Part shown: piece after piece, positions 25,166 through 34,882 of the stretch
How the letters are laid out: each line of letters begins with the position of its first letter
Numbering within the stretch: the first letter of the stretch is position 1
NCBI RefSeq assembly: GCF_003725695.1
Contig: NZ_RJSE01000006.1
Coordinates: 124,154 to 188,153 of the forward strand
DNA: 64,000 bases
From: Nocardioides marmoriginsengisoli
Lineage (GTDB): Bacteria > Actinomycetota > Actinomycetes > Propionibacteriales > Nocardioidaceae
Direction of reading: 5' to 3'
Program-made: the position numbers and the translations under genes
Notes under the pieces: model-generated
Seen by the model: the letters and a program-made list of their open reading frames with translations, nothing else
Databases searched by the model: none
What the model was told of the DNA's origin: nothing

Positions 25166-26194
25166 ATGAAGACATCCCGACTGGCAGCCGTTGCCGGAGC
25201 GGTGGCCCTGACCCTGTCGATGGCCGCCTGCGGCAGCTCCGACGACGGCGACACCGGCTCGAAGGGCGACAGCGCTGCGGCCGGTTTCCCGATCACGATC
25301 GAGCACAAGTTCGGCTCGACCGAGATCAAGTCCCAGCCGAAGCGGATCGTCACCGTCGGCCTGACCGACCAGGACGCCGTCCTCGCGATGGGCGTCGTCC
25401 CGGTCGCGACGACCAACTGGTTCGGCGACGCGCCCGGCCGGATCTTCCCGTGGGCCGACGCCGCCGCGAAGGCCGCCGAGAACCCGCTCGGAGAGGGCAA
25501 GCTGCCCGAGGTGCTCAACTCCGAGAAGGAGTTCGAGAAGGTCGCCGCGCTGAAGCCGGACCTGATCACCGCGATCTACGCCGGTCTCACCCAGAAGGAC
25601 TACGACCTGCTCTCCAAGATCGCTCCCGTCGTCGCCGCACCGAAGGGGTACGTCGACTACGGCACTCCGTGGCAGGAGGCGACCACGATGATCGGCACCG
25701 CCATGGGCGAGAAGGAGAAGGCCGAGAAGATGGTCGCCGACGTCGAGGGCCAGCTGGCCAAGACGAAGGCCGACCACCCGGAGTTCGCCGGCAAGACCGC
25801 GGTCACCGTCTCGGCGTACGAGGGCATCTTCATCTACGGCCCGGAGGACCCGCGCGGGCGCTTCCTGACCGACATCGGGTTCACCTACCCGGAGAACCTG
25901 AAGAAGTTCTCGAAGGAGAACTTCGGTGAGTCGATCAGCGCCGAGAACGCCGAGGAGGTCGACGTCGACACCCTGGTCTGGGTCAACGCCGCCAAGGCGA
26001 CCTACGACATGGTGCCGACGTACAAGAACCTGCGGGTGAGCAAGGAGGGTCGCGACGTCTTCATCGCCGAGGACGACGACCTCTACATCCCGAGCTCGTT
26101 CGTGACCGTGCTCAGCATCCCGTACCTGATCGAGAAGGAGGTGCCGCGCCTGGTCGCGGCCGTCGACGGCGACCCGTCGACGCTGACGAACTAG
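25166..26194 (+). CDS. Iron-siderophore substrate-binding lipoprotein, system 1
   Basis: 342 aa, FecB/FhuD family. A lipoprotein signal, MKTSRLAAVAGAVALTLSMA followed by the lipobox Cys of AACGSS, anchors it outside the membrane. The mature part has IEHKFGSTEIKSQPKRIVTV, a typical PERVV-type first strand, and FEKVAALKPDLITAIYAG. Ribosome site GAAGGAGAAC precedes ATG 25166. It is divergent from its permeases, with iron boxes between them. Paralogue: 28658-29680. Confidence 0.95.
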   Translation: MKTSRLAAVAGAVALTLSMAACGSSDDGDTGSKGDSAAAGFPITIEHKFGSTEIKSQPKRIVTVGLTDQDAVLAMGVVPVATTNWFGDAPGRIFPWADAAAKAAENPLGEGKLPEVLNSEKEFEKVAALKPDLITAIYAGLTQKDYDLLSKIAPVVAAPKGYVDYGTPWQEATTMIGTAMGEKEKAEKMVADVEGQLAKTKADHPEFAGKTAVTVSAYEGIFIYGPEDPRGRFLTDIGFTYPENLKKFSKENFGESISAENAEEVDVDTLVWVNAAKATYDMVPTYKNLRVSKEGRDVFIAEDDDLYIPSSFVTVLSIPYLIEKEVPRLVAAVDGDPSTLTN

Positions 26195-26224
26195 GTGCTG
26201 GCCGACTGATCACGATCAGAGCTC

Positions 26225-26262
26225 AACGGCAGGCTCGACCTCTCGGGGTCGGGCCTGCCGTT
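26225..26262. terminator. Bidirectional terminator hairpin
   Basis: AACGGCAGGC (26225-26234) pairs with GCCTGCCGTT (26253-26262), with an inner CGACC/GGTCG stem. It separates the convergent substrate-binding protein and MocR genes. Confidence 0.85.
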
Positions 26263-26263
26263 C

Positions 26264-27673
26264 TCAGTGCTGGGCGGCGAGCGCCCGGTCGATCACCCGG
26301 GCGGCGGCCGGGAACCCGCTCGGGTTCGGACCGGTGAAGTTCAGCCGGAGGTACGGGCCGGCCGGCTCGGTCGGGAACCACTCGTCCCCCGACGCGACGT
26401 AGACCCCTTCGACCTCGCAGTCGCGGACCAGTCTCGCGGTGTCGGTGTTCTCGGGCAGCCGCGCCCACAGGTGCAGGCCCCCACGCGGGACCTGGTCGAC
26501 CTGGAGCCGCGGGGCGTGTTCCCGCACGCTCTCGACCAGCAGGTCCCGGCGTTCGCGCAGCTGGCCTTGGAGGCGGCGCAGGTGCGTGCGCCAGCCGGGA
26601 TCGGAGACCACCTCGAGGGCGGCCTGCTGGAGCAGCCCGCTGACGTACATCGACTCCGCGGAGCGATCGGCCAGGATCCGCTCCCGCGCAGGGCCGCGGG
26701 CGATCACCGCGCCGATCCGGACCGTCGGCGACATGCTCTTGGTCAGCGAACGCACGTAGATGACGTGGCCGGCCTCGTCGCGGGTGGCGACCGGCCGGGG
26801 CTCGGCGTCGATGCCGAAGTCGTGCGCCCAGTCGTCCTCGACCAGGAACGCACCGTGGGCGGCGACGACGTCCAGGACCGCCTCGGAGCGTTCGGCCGAC
26901 CACTGCGTGCCGGTCGGGTTCGCGAAGCTCGGCTGCGCGTAGAACGCCCGGGCGCCGGTCTCCCGGAACGACCGGGCCAGCTCGTCGGGGTCGGGCCCGA
27001 CGGCACTGCTCGGGACCGGGACCAGCCGGACCCCGGCCTGGTGGGCCGCGAGGATCGCACCCCAGTAGGTGGGCGACTCGACCAGCAGCGGCTGACCCGG
27101 AGCGACCAGCGCGCGGAAGGTCGAGGTGAGCGCGCTCTGGCTCCCCGGGACGATCAGCACGTCCTGGGCAGTCGGCGCCGCTGCTCCGGCGGGCGTCGTC
27201 GCGGCGAGCTCGGCCGCGAACCAGGACCGGAGCCCGTCGAGGCCCGCCGAGGGTGATCGCGAGGTCGCCGCCTCCCCGCGCGCGGCCCGGACCAGCGCCG
27301 AGCGCACCAACCGCTCCGGGAGCAGTCCGGGCTCGGGATAGCCGGAGTGCAGCTGCTGGACGTCGGCCGGGGCCGTCCGCAAGGCTCCGCCGATGCTCGG
27401 CAGGCTGGTGCGGGACGAGCCCAGGGCGGCGGTCTGCCACCGGTAGTCCTGCGGCCGCGAGGACCGGGCTGCCCGGACGAAGTTGCCGACCCCGGGCCGG
27501 CTCTCGACGAGCCCGTCGGCGACCAGCGAGCGCACCGACTTCTGCACGGTGACCGGGCTGGCGCCGTACTGGGTGACCAGCTGCCGGGTGGACGGGAGCT
27601 GGGCACCGGGTGCTGCCGCGGCGATCCAGGTACGGAGGCCGGCGAGGATGCGGTCACTGCTATCGTTAGCCAT
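26264..27673 (-). CDS. MocR-family regulator (GntR helix-turn-helix fused to aminotransferase fold)
   Basis: 469 aa. The winged helix (about residues 5-72) has LPSTRQLVTQYGASPVTVQK and LVADGLVESRPGVGNFV. The fold-I aminotransferase domain (about 100-465) contains the PLP lysine in VRSLTKSMSP and FVVxDDWxHDF-like LVEDDWAHDF. Such proteins sense PLP or an amino compound and control a neighbouring gene. The divergent EamA transporter is the obvious target: its ATG overlaps this gene's ATG by two bases (CATG at 27671-27674). The likely -10 TACCCT (27682-27687, reverse) is eight bases from ATG, so the transcript is probably leaderless. Confidence 0.92.
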   Translation of the reverse strand: MANDSSDRILAGLRTWIAAAAPGAQLPSTRQLVTQYGASPVTVQKSVRSLVADGLVESRPGVGNFVRAARSSRPQDYRWQTAALGSSRTSLPSIGGALRTAPADVQQLHSGYPEPGLLPERLVRSALVRAARGEAATSRSPSAGLDGLRSWFAAELAATTPAGAAAPTAQDVLIVPGSQSALTSTFRALVAPGQPLLVESPTYWGAILAAHQAGVRLVPVPSSAVGPDPDELARSFRETGARAFYAQPSFANPTGTQWSAERSEAVLDVVAAHGAFLVEDDWAHDFGIDAEPRPVATRDEAGHVIYVRSLTKSMSPTVRIGAVIARGPARERILADRSAESMYVSGLLQQAALEVVSDPGWRTHLRRLQGQLRERRDLLVESVREHAPRLQVDQVPRGGLHLWARLPENTDTARLVRDCEVEGVYVASGDEWFPTEPAGPYLRLNFTGPNPSGFPAAARVIDRALAAQH

Positions 27674-27698
27674 GTCAGTACAGGGTAGCGCTATCGCC
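27658..27698. promoter_or_regulatory. Overlapping divergent promoters of mocR and eamA genes
   Basis: TATCGT at 27661-27666 reads rightward, five bases before ATG 27672. The reverse of AGGGTA at 27682-27687 reads leftward, eight bases before the ATG ending at 27673. GCTATCG occurs twice (about 27659 and 27690) in direct orientation, and GCTA-TCGT-TAGC and TAGCGCTA are small palindromes. Direct repeats are usual for MocR operators. Confidence 0.5.
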
Positions 27699-28610
27699 CC
27701 GGTTCGGGTTCCGCTTTCGGCGAGCCCCGCCGGACTCCTCTGGGGACTGCTGGGGGTGCTGGCGTTCTCGTTCACGCTGCCGCTGACCAAGGTCGCCGTC
27801 GGCGGCCTCTCTCCCCTGTTCATCGGCTCCGGCCGCGCCGTCGCCGCAGCCGTCCTGGCCGGTGCGGCCCTCACGGCGACCCGGCAGGCGGTCCCCGTCG
27901 GCACCCAGTGGCCGCGGATCGCCGTCGTCGCGGCAGGCGTCGTGATCGGGTTCCCGGTGCTGACCTCGTACGCGCTCACCGTCAGCCCGGCCAGCCACGG
28001 CGCCGTCGTGATCGCGCTGCTGCCCGCCGCGACCGCGGTGATGGCCGTCCTGCGCACCGGCGAGCGCCCGTCGTCGACGTTCTGGTTGATGTCGCTGGCC
28101 GGCGCCGTCGCTGCGGTCGGATTCGCGCTGGTGCAGGGCGGCGGCTTCGGTGGGGTGCACGGAGCCGACCTGCTGCTCTTCGGCGCGGTCCTGGCGGCCG
28201 CGATCGGCTACGCGGAGGGCGGGCTGCTGGCCCGCGAGCTCGGCTCCTGGCAGACGATCTCCTGGGCGCTCGTCCTGGCCTCGCCGCTGATGCTGACGCT
28301 CGCCGTGATCGCCGCCGCCCGGCAGCCTCCCGCCGCGTCGGCGACCGAGTGGGCCTGCTTCGCCTACCTCGCCGCGGTCAGCATGTACCTCGGCTTCTTC
28401 GCCTGGTACCGCGGGCTCGCGATCGGGCCGATGGCCAGGGTCAGCCAGGTGCAGCTGGTCCAGCCGATCCTCACCATCGGCTGGGCCGCCCTGCTGCTCG
28501 GCGAGCGCCTCGGCTGGCATACGTTCGCCGGCGGGATCGTGGTGATCGCCTGCGCCGCGGGCGCCGTCCGGACCCGTACGGCGCGTCCCCGGGTTCAGTC
28601 GGCGGCCTAG
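27672..28610 (+). CDS. EamA/DMT-family transporter
   Basis: 312 aa with ten predicted helices and two EamA repeats (LLWGLLGVLAFSFTLPLTK at the start; AVSMYLGFFAWYRGLAIG and LLLGERLGWHTFAGGIVVIA in the second). Drug/metabolite transporters of this type usually export small metabolites or amino acids. ATG 27672 shares bases with the MocR start codon; a later start inside the first 15 codons is possible but no better signal was seen. It lies between the two mirrored iron-uptake systems. Confidence 0.88.
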   Translation: MSVQGSAIAPVRVPLSASPAGLLWGLLGVLAFSFTLPLTKVAVGGLSPLFIGSGRAVAAAVLAGAALTATRQAVPVGTQWPRIAVVAAGVVIGFPVLTSYALTVSPASHGAVVIALLPAATAVMAVLRTGERPSSTFWLMSLAGAVAAVGFALVQGGGFGGVHGADLLLFGAVLAAAIGYAEGGLLARELGSWQTISWALVLASPLMLTLAVIAAARQPPAASATEWACFAYLAAVSMYLGFFAWYRGLAIGPMARVSQVQLVQPILTIGWAALLLGERLGWHTFAGGIVVIACAAGAVRTRTARPRVQSAA

Positions 28611-28611
28611 A

Positions 28612-28641
28612 CCAAGGGCCGCCCCGCAGGACGGCCCTTGG
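28612..28641. terminator. Bidirectional terminator hairpin
   Basis: CCAAGGGCCG (28612-28621) and CGGCCCTTGG (28632-28641) form a perfect 10-bp stem between the convergent EamA and substrate-binding protein genes. Confidence 0.85.
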
Positions 28642-28657
28642 CTGGTTCAGCGATGCG

Positions 28658-29680
28658 TCACGCCTTCGGGAACTCCCGGGGGGCTTCCCCGGCGGCGGCC
28701 TTCTCCAGCTGCGGCAGCAGCTTCTCCAGCACGTACATCTGGCTGAGCGGAGTCAGGAAGTAGATCGCGCCGGCGAGGGTCTCGTCGGTGTAGATCGCCT
28801 TGTTGCCCTTGACCGCGCCCAGGTTGCCGATCGTGGACCAGCGCTGCAGCTCGCCGAACATGTCGGCGCTCTCGGTCGCGAAGACCATCACGTCGGCGTC
28901 GATCAGGTTGACGTTCTCCGCGGAGATCTCAGCCTGCGAGCCGGCCTCCGGCGCGTACTTCTCCAGGCCCGGGGTCATCTGGAATCCGAGCTCGCTGAGG
29001 AAGTCGGTGCCGAGGCCCTTCGGGTAGACGTAGAGGATGCCGTCGTACGGCGCGCCCTGCGAGAACGTCGCGGTCAGCTCGGCGAACTCCGGGTGCGCCT
29101 TCTTGGCGTCGGCGTACGCCGTCTCGACGCGGCTGATCAGCTCCTCGCCCTTCTCCTTCAGGCCGACGGCCTCGGCGATGATCCGGGTCTGGTCCTGCCA
29201 CGCCGAGAAGTAGTCGGTGCCGCCCTTGACGTTGGTGATCGTCGGCGCCAGCTTGGAGAGCTTGGCGTAGTCGTCCTTGGTGACGCCCGAGTTGGTCCCG
29301 ATGATCAGGTCCGGGTCGAGCGCGGCGATCTTCTCGAACTGGATGCCGTCGGAGTTCGACAGCACGGTCGGCTTCTCGCCCTTGAGGAGCTCCTGCGCCC
29401 ACGGCCAGACGGCGCTGGGCTGCTCGCCGTACCACTCGGTGGTGGCGACCGGGACGATGCCGAGCTCGAGCAGGATGTCCTGCTCGGTGAGACCGACGAC
29501 GACGACCCGCTCGGGCTTCGCGGGGACCACGGTCTTGCCGAGGCGGTGCTCGACGGTGACCGGGAAGACGGAGGCGGTGTCGCCCTTCGCGTCGTTGTTG
29601 CTCGAACCGGAGTCGGAACCGCACGCGCTGAGCACGAGGGAGACGGTGGCGAGGCCGGCTACGGCCAGGGACCTGAACAT
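28658..29680 (-). CDS. Iron-siderophore substrate-binding lipoprotein, system 2
   Basis: 340 aa, FecB/FhuD family. Signal MFRSLAVAGLATVSLVL leads to the lipobox SACGS. The mature domain has VEHRLGKTVVPAKPERVVVV and FEKIAALDPDLIIGTNSG, aligning well with the system 1 protein. The ribosome site GAAGGTG is eight bases before ATG 29680. It is divergent from its permeases with one shared iron box between them. Confidence 0.95.
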   Translation of the reverse strand: MFRSLAVAGLATVSLVLSACGSDSGSSNNDAKGDTASVFPVTVEHRLGKTVVPAKPERVVVVGLTEQDILLELGIVPVATTEWYGEQPSAVWPWAQELLKGEKPTVLSNSDGIQFEKIAALDPDLIIGTNSGVTKDDYAKLSKLAPTITNVKGGTDYFSAWQDQTRIIAEAVGLKEKGEELISRVETAYADAKKAHPEFAELTATFSQGAPYDGILYVYPKGLGTDFLSELGFQMTPGLEKYAPEAGSQAEISAENVNLIDADVMVFATESADMFGELQRWSTIGNLGAVKGNKAIYTDETLAGAIYFLTPLSQMYVLEKLLPQLEKAAAGEAPREFPKA

Positions 29681-29711
29681 GTGGGGTGCACCTTCGATCG
29701 GGGGAAAGAAC

Positions 29712-29730
29712 GTAGGTTAGCCTACCCTTA
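29712..29730. promoter_or_regulatory. Shared iron box of system 2
   Basis: GTAGGTTAGCCTACCCTTA matches the DtxR/IdeR consensus at 17 of 19 positions. It is the only box in the 77-base divergent gap, so it probably controls both directions. Confidence 0.88.
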
Positions 29731-29757
29731 TGGATTTCCGAGCGAGCACAGCACTCC

Positions 29758-30789
29758 ATGAGTGCTGACCTCCCCCGAGGTCTGGTCCGCTCCCGCCGTA
29801 CCCGCGTGCTCGCCCTCGCCCTGACCTTCGCCGTCCTGCTGCTGGTCGCGCTCGCGTCGATCGCGATCGGTGCCCGCGCGATCTCGCCGGGCACGGTGCT
29901 GGACGCGTTCACGCACTACGACCGGACCCTCGACGAGCACCTGATCGTCCGCACCCTCCGGGTCCCCCGCACCCTCGTCGGGCTGCTGGTCGGACTTGCG
30001 CTGGGGATGGCCGGGACGCTGTTCCAGGGCGTCACCCGGAACCCGCTGGCCGACCCCGGGATCCTCGGGGTCAACGCCGGCGCCTCGCTGGCCGTGGTGA
30101 TGGCGATCTACCTCCTCGGCGTCGGCAGCCTGCTCGGCTACGTCTGGTTCGGCTTCCTCGGCGCCGCCGTCGCCTCGGTCGCCGTCTACCTGCTCGGCGC
30201 GCTGGGGCGCGGCGGCGCGACCCCGATCAAGCTGGCGCTGGCCGGCTCCGCCGTCGCCGCCTTCCTCTCCGCCCTCAGCTCGGCGATCCTGGTCATCGAC
30301 GCCGCCACCCTCAACCAGTACCGGTTCTGGGCGGTCGGCTCGGTCGCGGGCCGCGACGGCACCATCGCCGCCCAGGTGGCCCCGTTCGTCGTGGTCGGCG
30401 CCGTCCTGGCGCTGGTCACCGGGCGGATGCTGAACACCCTGGCCCTCGGTGACGACGTCGCCCAGGGGCTCGGGCAGCGGGTCGGGCTGATCCGGGTCTA
30501 CTCCGGCCTGGTCGCGGTGCTCCTCGTCGGTGCCGCGGTCGCCGCCGCCGGGCCGATCAGCTTCCTCGGGCTGGTCGTGCCGCACCTCGCCCGGATGATC
30601 GCCGGTACCGACTACCGCTGGATCCTGGCGTTCGCGGCACTGATCGGGCCGATCCTCCTGCTGGGCTGCGACGTGCTCGGCCGGATCGCGGCCCGGCCCG
30701 GCGAGATCCAGGTCGGCATCGTGGTCGCCGTGATCGGCGGTCCGTTCTTCATCGCGCTGGTACGACGGCGCAGGCTGGTGGAGCTGTGA
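29758..30789 (+). CDS. FecCD-family iron-siderophore permease, system 2, first subunit
   Basis: 343 aa. Motifs TLRVPRTLVGLLVGLALGMA, VTRNPLADPGILGVNAGASL and GPISFLGLVVPHLARMIAG. Its nearest relative in the window is the 24042-25103 permease. ATG 29758 has no strong ribosome site. It overlaps the next permease by GTGA and is presumably iron-repressed through the box at 29712. Confidence 0.95.
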   Translation: MSADLPRGLVRSRRTRVLALALTFAVLLLVALASIAIGARAISPGTVLDAFTHYDRTLDEHLIVRTLRVPRTLVGLLVGLALGMAGTLFQGVTRNPLADPGILGVNAGASLAVVMAIYLLGVGSLLGYVWFGFLGAAVASVAVYLLGALGRGGATPIKLALAGSAVAAFLSALSSAILVIDAATLNQYRFWAVGSVAGRDGTIAAQVAPFVVVGAVLALVTGRMLNTLALGDDVAQGLGQRVGLIRVYSGLVAVLLVGAAVAAAGPISFLGLVVPHLARMIAGTDYRWILAFAALIGPILLLGCDVLGRIAARPGEIQVGIVVAVIGGPFFIALVRRRRLVEL

Positions 30790-31820
30790 GCGACGACGCC
30801 TACCTCGCCCTCCTCCACGGTCGCCGGGTACGCCGGCTGCGCACCCTCGGCGTCTCGATCGCCCTGGCCGTGGTGGCGTTCGCCGCGTTCTGCTGGTCGA
30901 TCGCGGTCGGCGACTTCCCGATCCCGGTGCTGGACGTCCCCGGGGTCCTGCTCGGCCAGGGCAGCCCGAAGGACGACTTCATCGTCAACGAGCTCCGCCT
31001 CCCCCGGGCGGTGGTGGCGCTCCTGGTCGGCGCCGCGTTCGGGATCTCGGGGGCGATCTTCCAGGCGCTCACCCGGAACCCGCTCGCCTCCCCCGACATC
31101 ATCGGCATCACCGCCGGAGCGTCCGCGACCGCGGTCTTCGGTTTCATCGTGCTCGACCTCGGCGGCACCAGCATCGCCCTCGCGGCCGTCCTGGGCGGTC
31201 TGACCACCTCGATGCTGATCTACGCCCTGGCCTGGCGGCGCGGGATGTCGGCGTACCGGCTGGTGCTGGTCGGCATCGGGATCGCGGCGATGGCGATGGC
31301 GCTGACGTCGTACCTGCTGAGTCGCGCCGAGCTGTACGAGGCCCGCGAGGCGAACCTCTGGCTGACCGGCTCGCTCAACGGCCGCGGCTGGGAGCAGGCG
31401 GGGCCGCTGCTGGTCGCGATGGCGGTGCTGATCCCGATCGCGATCGCGCTGATCCCGAAGCTGCGCACCCTCCAGCTCAGCGAGGACACCGCCCGCGGCC
31501 TCGGGGTGCGGGTGAACCTGTCCCGCAGCGGGTTGATCCTCGTCGCCGCGGCACTCGCCTCGGTCGCGACCGCGACCGCCGGGCCGGTGGCCTTCGTCGC
31601 CTTCGTCGCCGGCCCGATCGCCCGGCGGCTGGTCAACGGCCCGCTGGCCGTCCTGCCTGCGGCACTGGTCGGCGCCGCCCTGGTGCTGGCCTCCGACGTG
31701 GTCGGACGCCGGCTCTTCGAACCCACCGAGATCCCCGTCGGGATCATCACCGCGCTCGTCGGCGCGCCGTACCTGATCCTGCTGTTGGCCCGAGCCAACC
31801 GCGTCGGCCGAGGAGGCTGA
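30786..31820 (+). CDS. FecCD-family iron-siderophore permease, system 2, second subunit
   Basis: 344 aa from GTG 30786. Motifs ELRLPRAVVALLVGAAFGIS, LTRNPLASPDIIGITAGA and GPVAFVAFVAGPIARRLVNG. It resembles the 22951-24045 permease. The coupling segment reads AGPIA where most family members have VPHIA/VPQIA, a small deviation. The ATPase gene starts one base after its stop. Confidence 0.95.
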   Translation: MSDDAYLALLHGRRVRRLRTLGVSIALAVVAFAAFCWSIAVGDFPIPVLDVPGVLLGQGSPKDDFIVNELRLPRAVVALLVGAAFGISGAIFQALTRNPLASPDIIGITAGASATAVFGFIVLDLGGTSIALAAVLGGLTTSMLIYALAWRRGMSAYRLVLVGIGIAAMAMALTSYLLSRAELYEAREANLWLTGSLNGRGWEQAGPLLVAMAVLIPIAIALIPKLRTLQLSEDTARGLGVRVNLSRSGLILVAAALASVATATAGPVAFVAFVAGPIARRLVNGPLAVLPAALVGAALVLASDVVGRRLFEPTEIPVGIITALVGAPYLILLLARANRVGRGG

Positions 31821-31821
31821 G

Positions 31822-32631
<810 letters not shown>

Positions 32632-32692
32632 CACCCGGCACGCGGGAGCCGCCGTACGACGACCCCCGCGCGCGGTCAGCGCCGAGCCGCTG

Positions 32693-34645
32693 TCACTGGG
32701 TGTGCACCTGAGCCAGCCGCCACCCGCCGGCGGCGTGGATCTCCGACCACCGCTGGAAGTCGGAGTAGGTGCCGTGGCCGCCGATGAGCTGCCCGGTCTT
32801 CGTCGCGTCGGGGCGCACGATCCCGGCGAACTGGCGCGACGGGGACGACGCCCAGCTGACGATGTCGGTCAGCCGCCGCTTGTTGTCGGTGCACAACGCC
32901 ATCGCCGCCTTGAAGAAGGCGTCCCAGTTGTTCTCGACCACGAGACGGGTCTGGTCCGCCGACGTCGCGAACACCCCGATCGCCGGACCGCTCTTGCCTG
33001 CGGCCGGGGCGTAGGTGTGCATCGCGATCAGCTCGCGTCCGGACTTCCGCTGCGTCGTGATCGCGCCGTTGAGCAGGTCGACGCTATCCACCCTGACCGG
33101 CACGCCGCCGTTCGGTCCGGCGACGTAGACGCCGACGAACCACCGGGTCTTGCCGTCCAGGAACGAGGTCACGTCGCGCAGCTCCATGCCGGCCTTGACC
33201 CGCGTCGCGGCATCGGCCACGAACTGCTCCCAGGGCGCGACCTGGGAGAGGAACTGGGCGCTCTGCTTGCGACGGAAGACCCCGAGAAATGTCGGCCCGC
33301 CGTTCTCGACGAAGGACTCCAGGGCGATCAGGGTGAACTTGTCCGCGTGCATCTGCTCGTAGGCCTTGACGAACGCGGCGAAGCCGCGGCGCACGACCTT
33401 CAGGTCGATCTCGTTGCTCGCGTGCCAGATCCCGACGTGGGGCGTCTTGTCGGTGAGCGACTTGGCGAACGCCGGCGGCTTGTCGCCGTGGGCCATGAAG
33501 CTGCCCTCGTACGGCGCGGACTGGTTGGCCAGCTTCGTCCACTCGGCCGCGGGCGCGCCGTCCGGATCGGCGGCGTCCTTGATCGGCAGCGTCCACGTGC
33601 CCGAGAAGCTCATCGGCCGGAAGGTGCCGCTGTCGCACTCGTTGGAGTTCGCCGCGTCATTGGTCGGCGTGGTCGGCTTCTTCGTCTTCACCGCGATGTG
33701 GAAGTGCGGCCGGCTCGTCGTCCCCGACCAGCCCACCTTGCCGAGGTACTGGCCGCGCTTGACCTGGGCCCCCACGGTGAGCAGCTCCTTCGGGATCGAG
33801 CCCTTCTGCAGGTGCGCGTACTGGAGCGTCTCGTTGCCGGAGATCACCCAGAGGTGGTTGCCGCTGCCGTACCCGATCCCGAAGGTCGGGCTGACCACGG
33901 TCAGCGCCTTCGTCACCGGGTCGACCTGCGGCTCGGTGACCCGGTCGAAGGTCTTCCACTCCGGCTGGTCGTTGACCGCGAAGCCCACGGTCCCGTCCGC
34001 CATCGCGAACAGCGGCATCCCGTAGATCCGGTAGTCCTCACGACGCTGCTTCGCCTCGGGCAGGCTCGCCTGCGCCGGGTGCAGCTCGTTCCACGACGAC
34101 CCGCTCCACCCGGTGGCGCAGACGTCGAGCGCGAACACCTGGTGGCCCGAGCCGTGGTTGTTCGTCGTCCAGAAGGACTCGTTCGGGCCCAGGAAGTCGA
34201 CGCGTCCGGGGAAGGCGAACGGGCCCTTGTCGTTGGTGTGCTCGGCCAGCTGGATCGTGATCGTCTTCGTCTCCTCGGCCCCGGAGCCCTTGACCGTCAC
34301 GCTCAGGTCCACCGAGGTCGCGGTGTTCTTGTCCAGTCGGACGACGTCGTTCCACCAGATGTCCTTGCCGGCGGAGTCCTTGGTGCCGCCGGCGGCGTTC
34401 TGGAACGTCCGGCTCGAGTTTTTGGCGATCTTCCGGGAGGAGGCCGGGTCCTTGAAGAAGCCGTCGATCGCGACGCCGCCGAGCTTGATCGAGGTGATCG
34501 ACACGTCCTCGGTGGTGCTCTTGTTGGTGATCTTGTACCGGAAGGAGAGCCGGGCCTGGGGTTTGCCGACCTCCGAGGGGCCGCTGCGCTGGTAGGTGAA
34601 CTTCGAGCCCTCCTGGGGCTCGGACACGGTGATCTCGATGGGCAT
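32693..34645 (-). CDS. M23-type peptidase-like protein with C-terminal repeat domain
   Basis: 650 aa. Residues about 1-135 form a beta-rich, Ig-like domain. Residues about 160-325 form a LytM/M23 core with all expected positions: H168 and D174 (GHQVFALD), H278 (YAHLQ) and H314/H316 (RPHFHIAV). Residues about 410-650 hold three similar blocks (TFLGVFRRK, RWFVGVYVAG, QFAGIVRPD) like the bacterial tandem repeat domain BTRD1. M23 enzymes cut peptidoglycan cross-bridges or act as scaffolds. No signal peptide or lipobox is visible, which is odd for a wall enzyme. Lies 3' of tRNA-Ala. Confidence 0.75.
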   Translation of the reverse strand: MPIEITVSEPQEGSKFTYQRSGPSEVGKPQARLSFRYKITNKSTTEDVSITSIKLGGVAIDGFFKDPASSRKIAKNSSRTFQNAAGGTKDSAGKDIWWNDVVRLDKNTATSVDLSVTVKGSGAEETKTITIQLAEHTNDKGPFAFPGRVDFLGPNESFWTTNNHGSGHQVFALDVCATGWSGSSWNELHPAQASLPEAKQRREDYRIYGMPLFAMADGTVGFAVNDQPEWKTFDRVTEPQVDPVTKALTVVSPTFGIGYGSGNHLWVISGNETLQYAHLQKGSIPKELLTVGAQVKRGQYLGKVGWSGTTSRPHFHIAVKTKKPTTPTNDAANSNECDSGTFRPMSFSGTWTLPIKDAADPDGAPAAEWTKLANQSAPYEGSFMAHGDKPPAFAKSLTDKTPHVGIWHASNEIDLKVVRRGFAAFVKAYEQMHADKFTLIALESFVENGGPTFLGVFRRKQSAQFLSQVAPWEQFVADAATRVKAGMELRDVTSFLDGKTRWFVGVYVAGPNGGVPVRVDSVDLLNGAITTQRKSGRELIAMHTYAPAAGKSGPAIGVFATSADQTRLVVENNWDAFFKAAMALCTDNKRRLTDIVSWASSPSRQFAGIVRPDATKTGQLIGGHGTYSDFQRWSEIHAAGGWRLAQVHTQ

Positions 34646-34736
34646 GGGAGGAACCTCCTGGGGCAGGTGCCGGCGAGGGTCGACGGCACTGCTCAGGAGG
34701 GCGGCGGGCGGAAGGTTGATACATCCGCAAAACGAC

Positions 34737-34760
34737 GGAAGCCGCCCGAAGGCGGCTTCC
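34737..34760 (-). terminator. Intrinsic terminator downstream of tRNA-Ala
   Basis: GGAAGCCGCC - CGAA - GGCGGCTTCC, a perfect 10-bp stem starting three bases after the tRNA 3' end and followed on the minus strand by GTCGTTTTGC. Confidence 0.85.
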
Positions 34761-34763
34761 GGA

Positions 34764-34839
34764 TGGTGGAGGTGAGGGGACTCGAACCCCTGACCCCCTG
34801 CATGCCATGCAGGTGCGCTACCAGCTGCGCCACACCCCC
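34764..34839 (-). tRNA. tRNA-Ala (anticodon GGC)
   Basis: 76 nt including an encoded CCA. Acceptor stem GGGGGTG/CACCTCC (one G-U pair), D arm GCGCAGCTGGTAGCGC, anticodon stem CCTGC/GCAGG with loop ATGGCAT (GGC at 34-36), and T arm GGGGTTCGAGTCCCC. It reads GCC/GCT codons. It lies upstream of the M23 gene and downstream of the histidine phosphatase gene on the same strand. Confidence 0.97.
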
Positions 34840-34882
34840 ATCTGCCCTGCTGGAGTGATCCGTTCGGGCAACTCGGAGAATG

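Noticed and set aside
34764..34839. tRNA-Ala as an attachment site of an integrated element
   Set aside because: No duplicate of the tRNA 3' end and no integrase or phage gene seen in the window.
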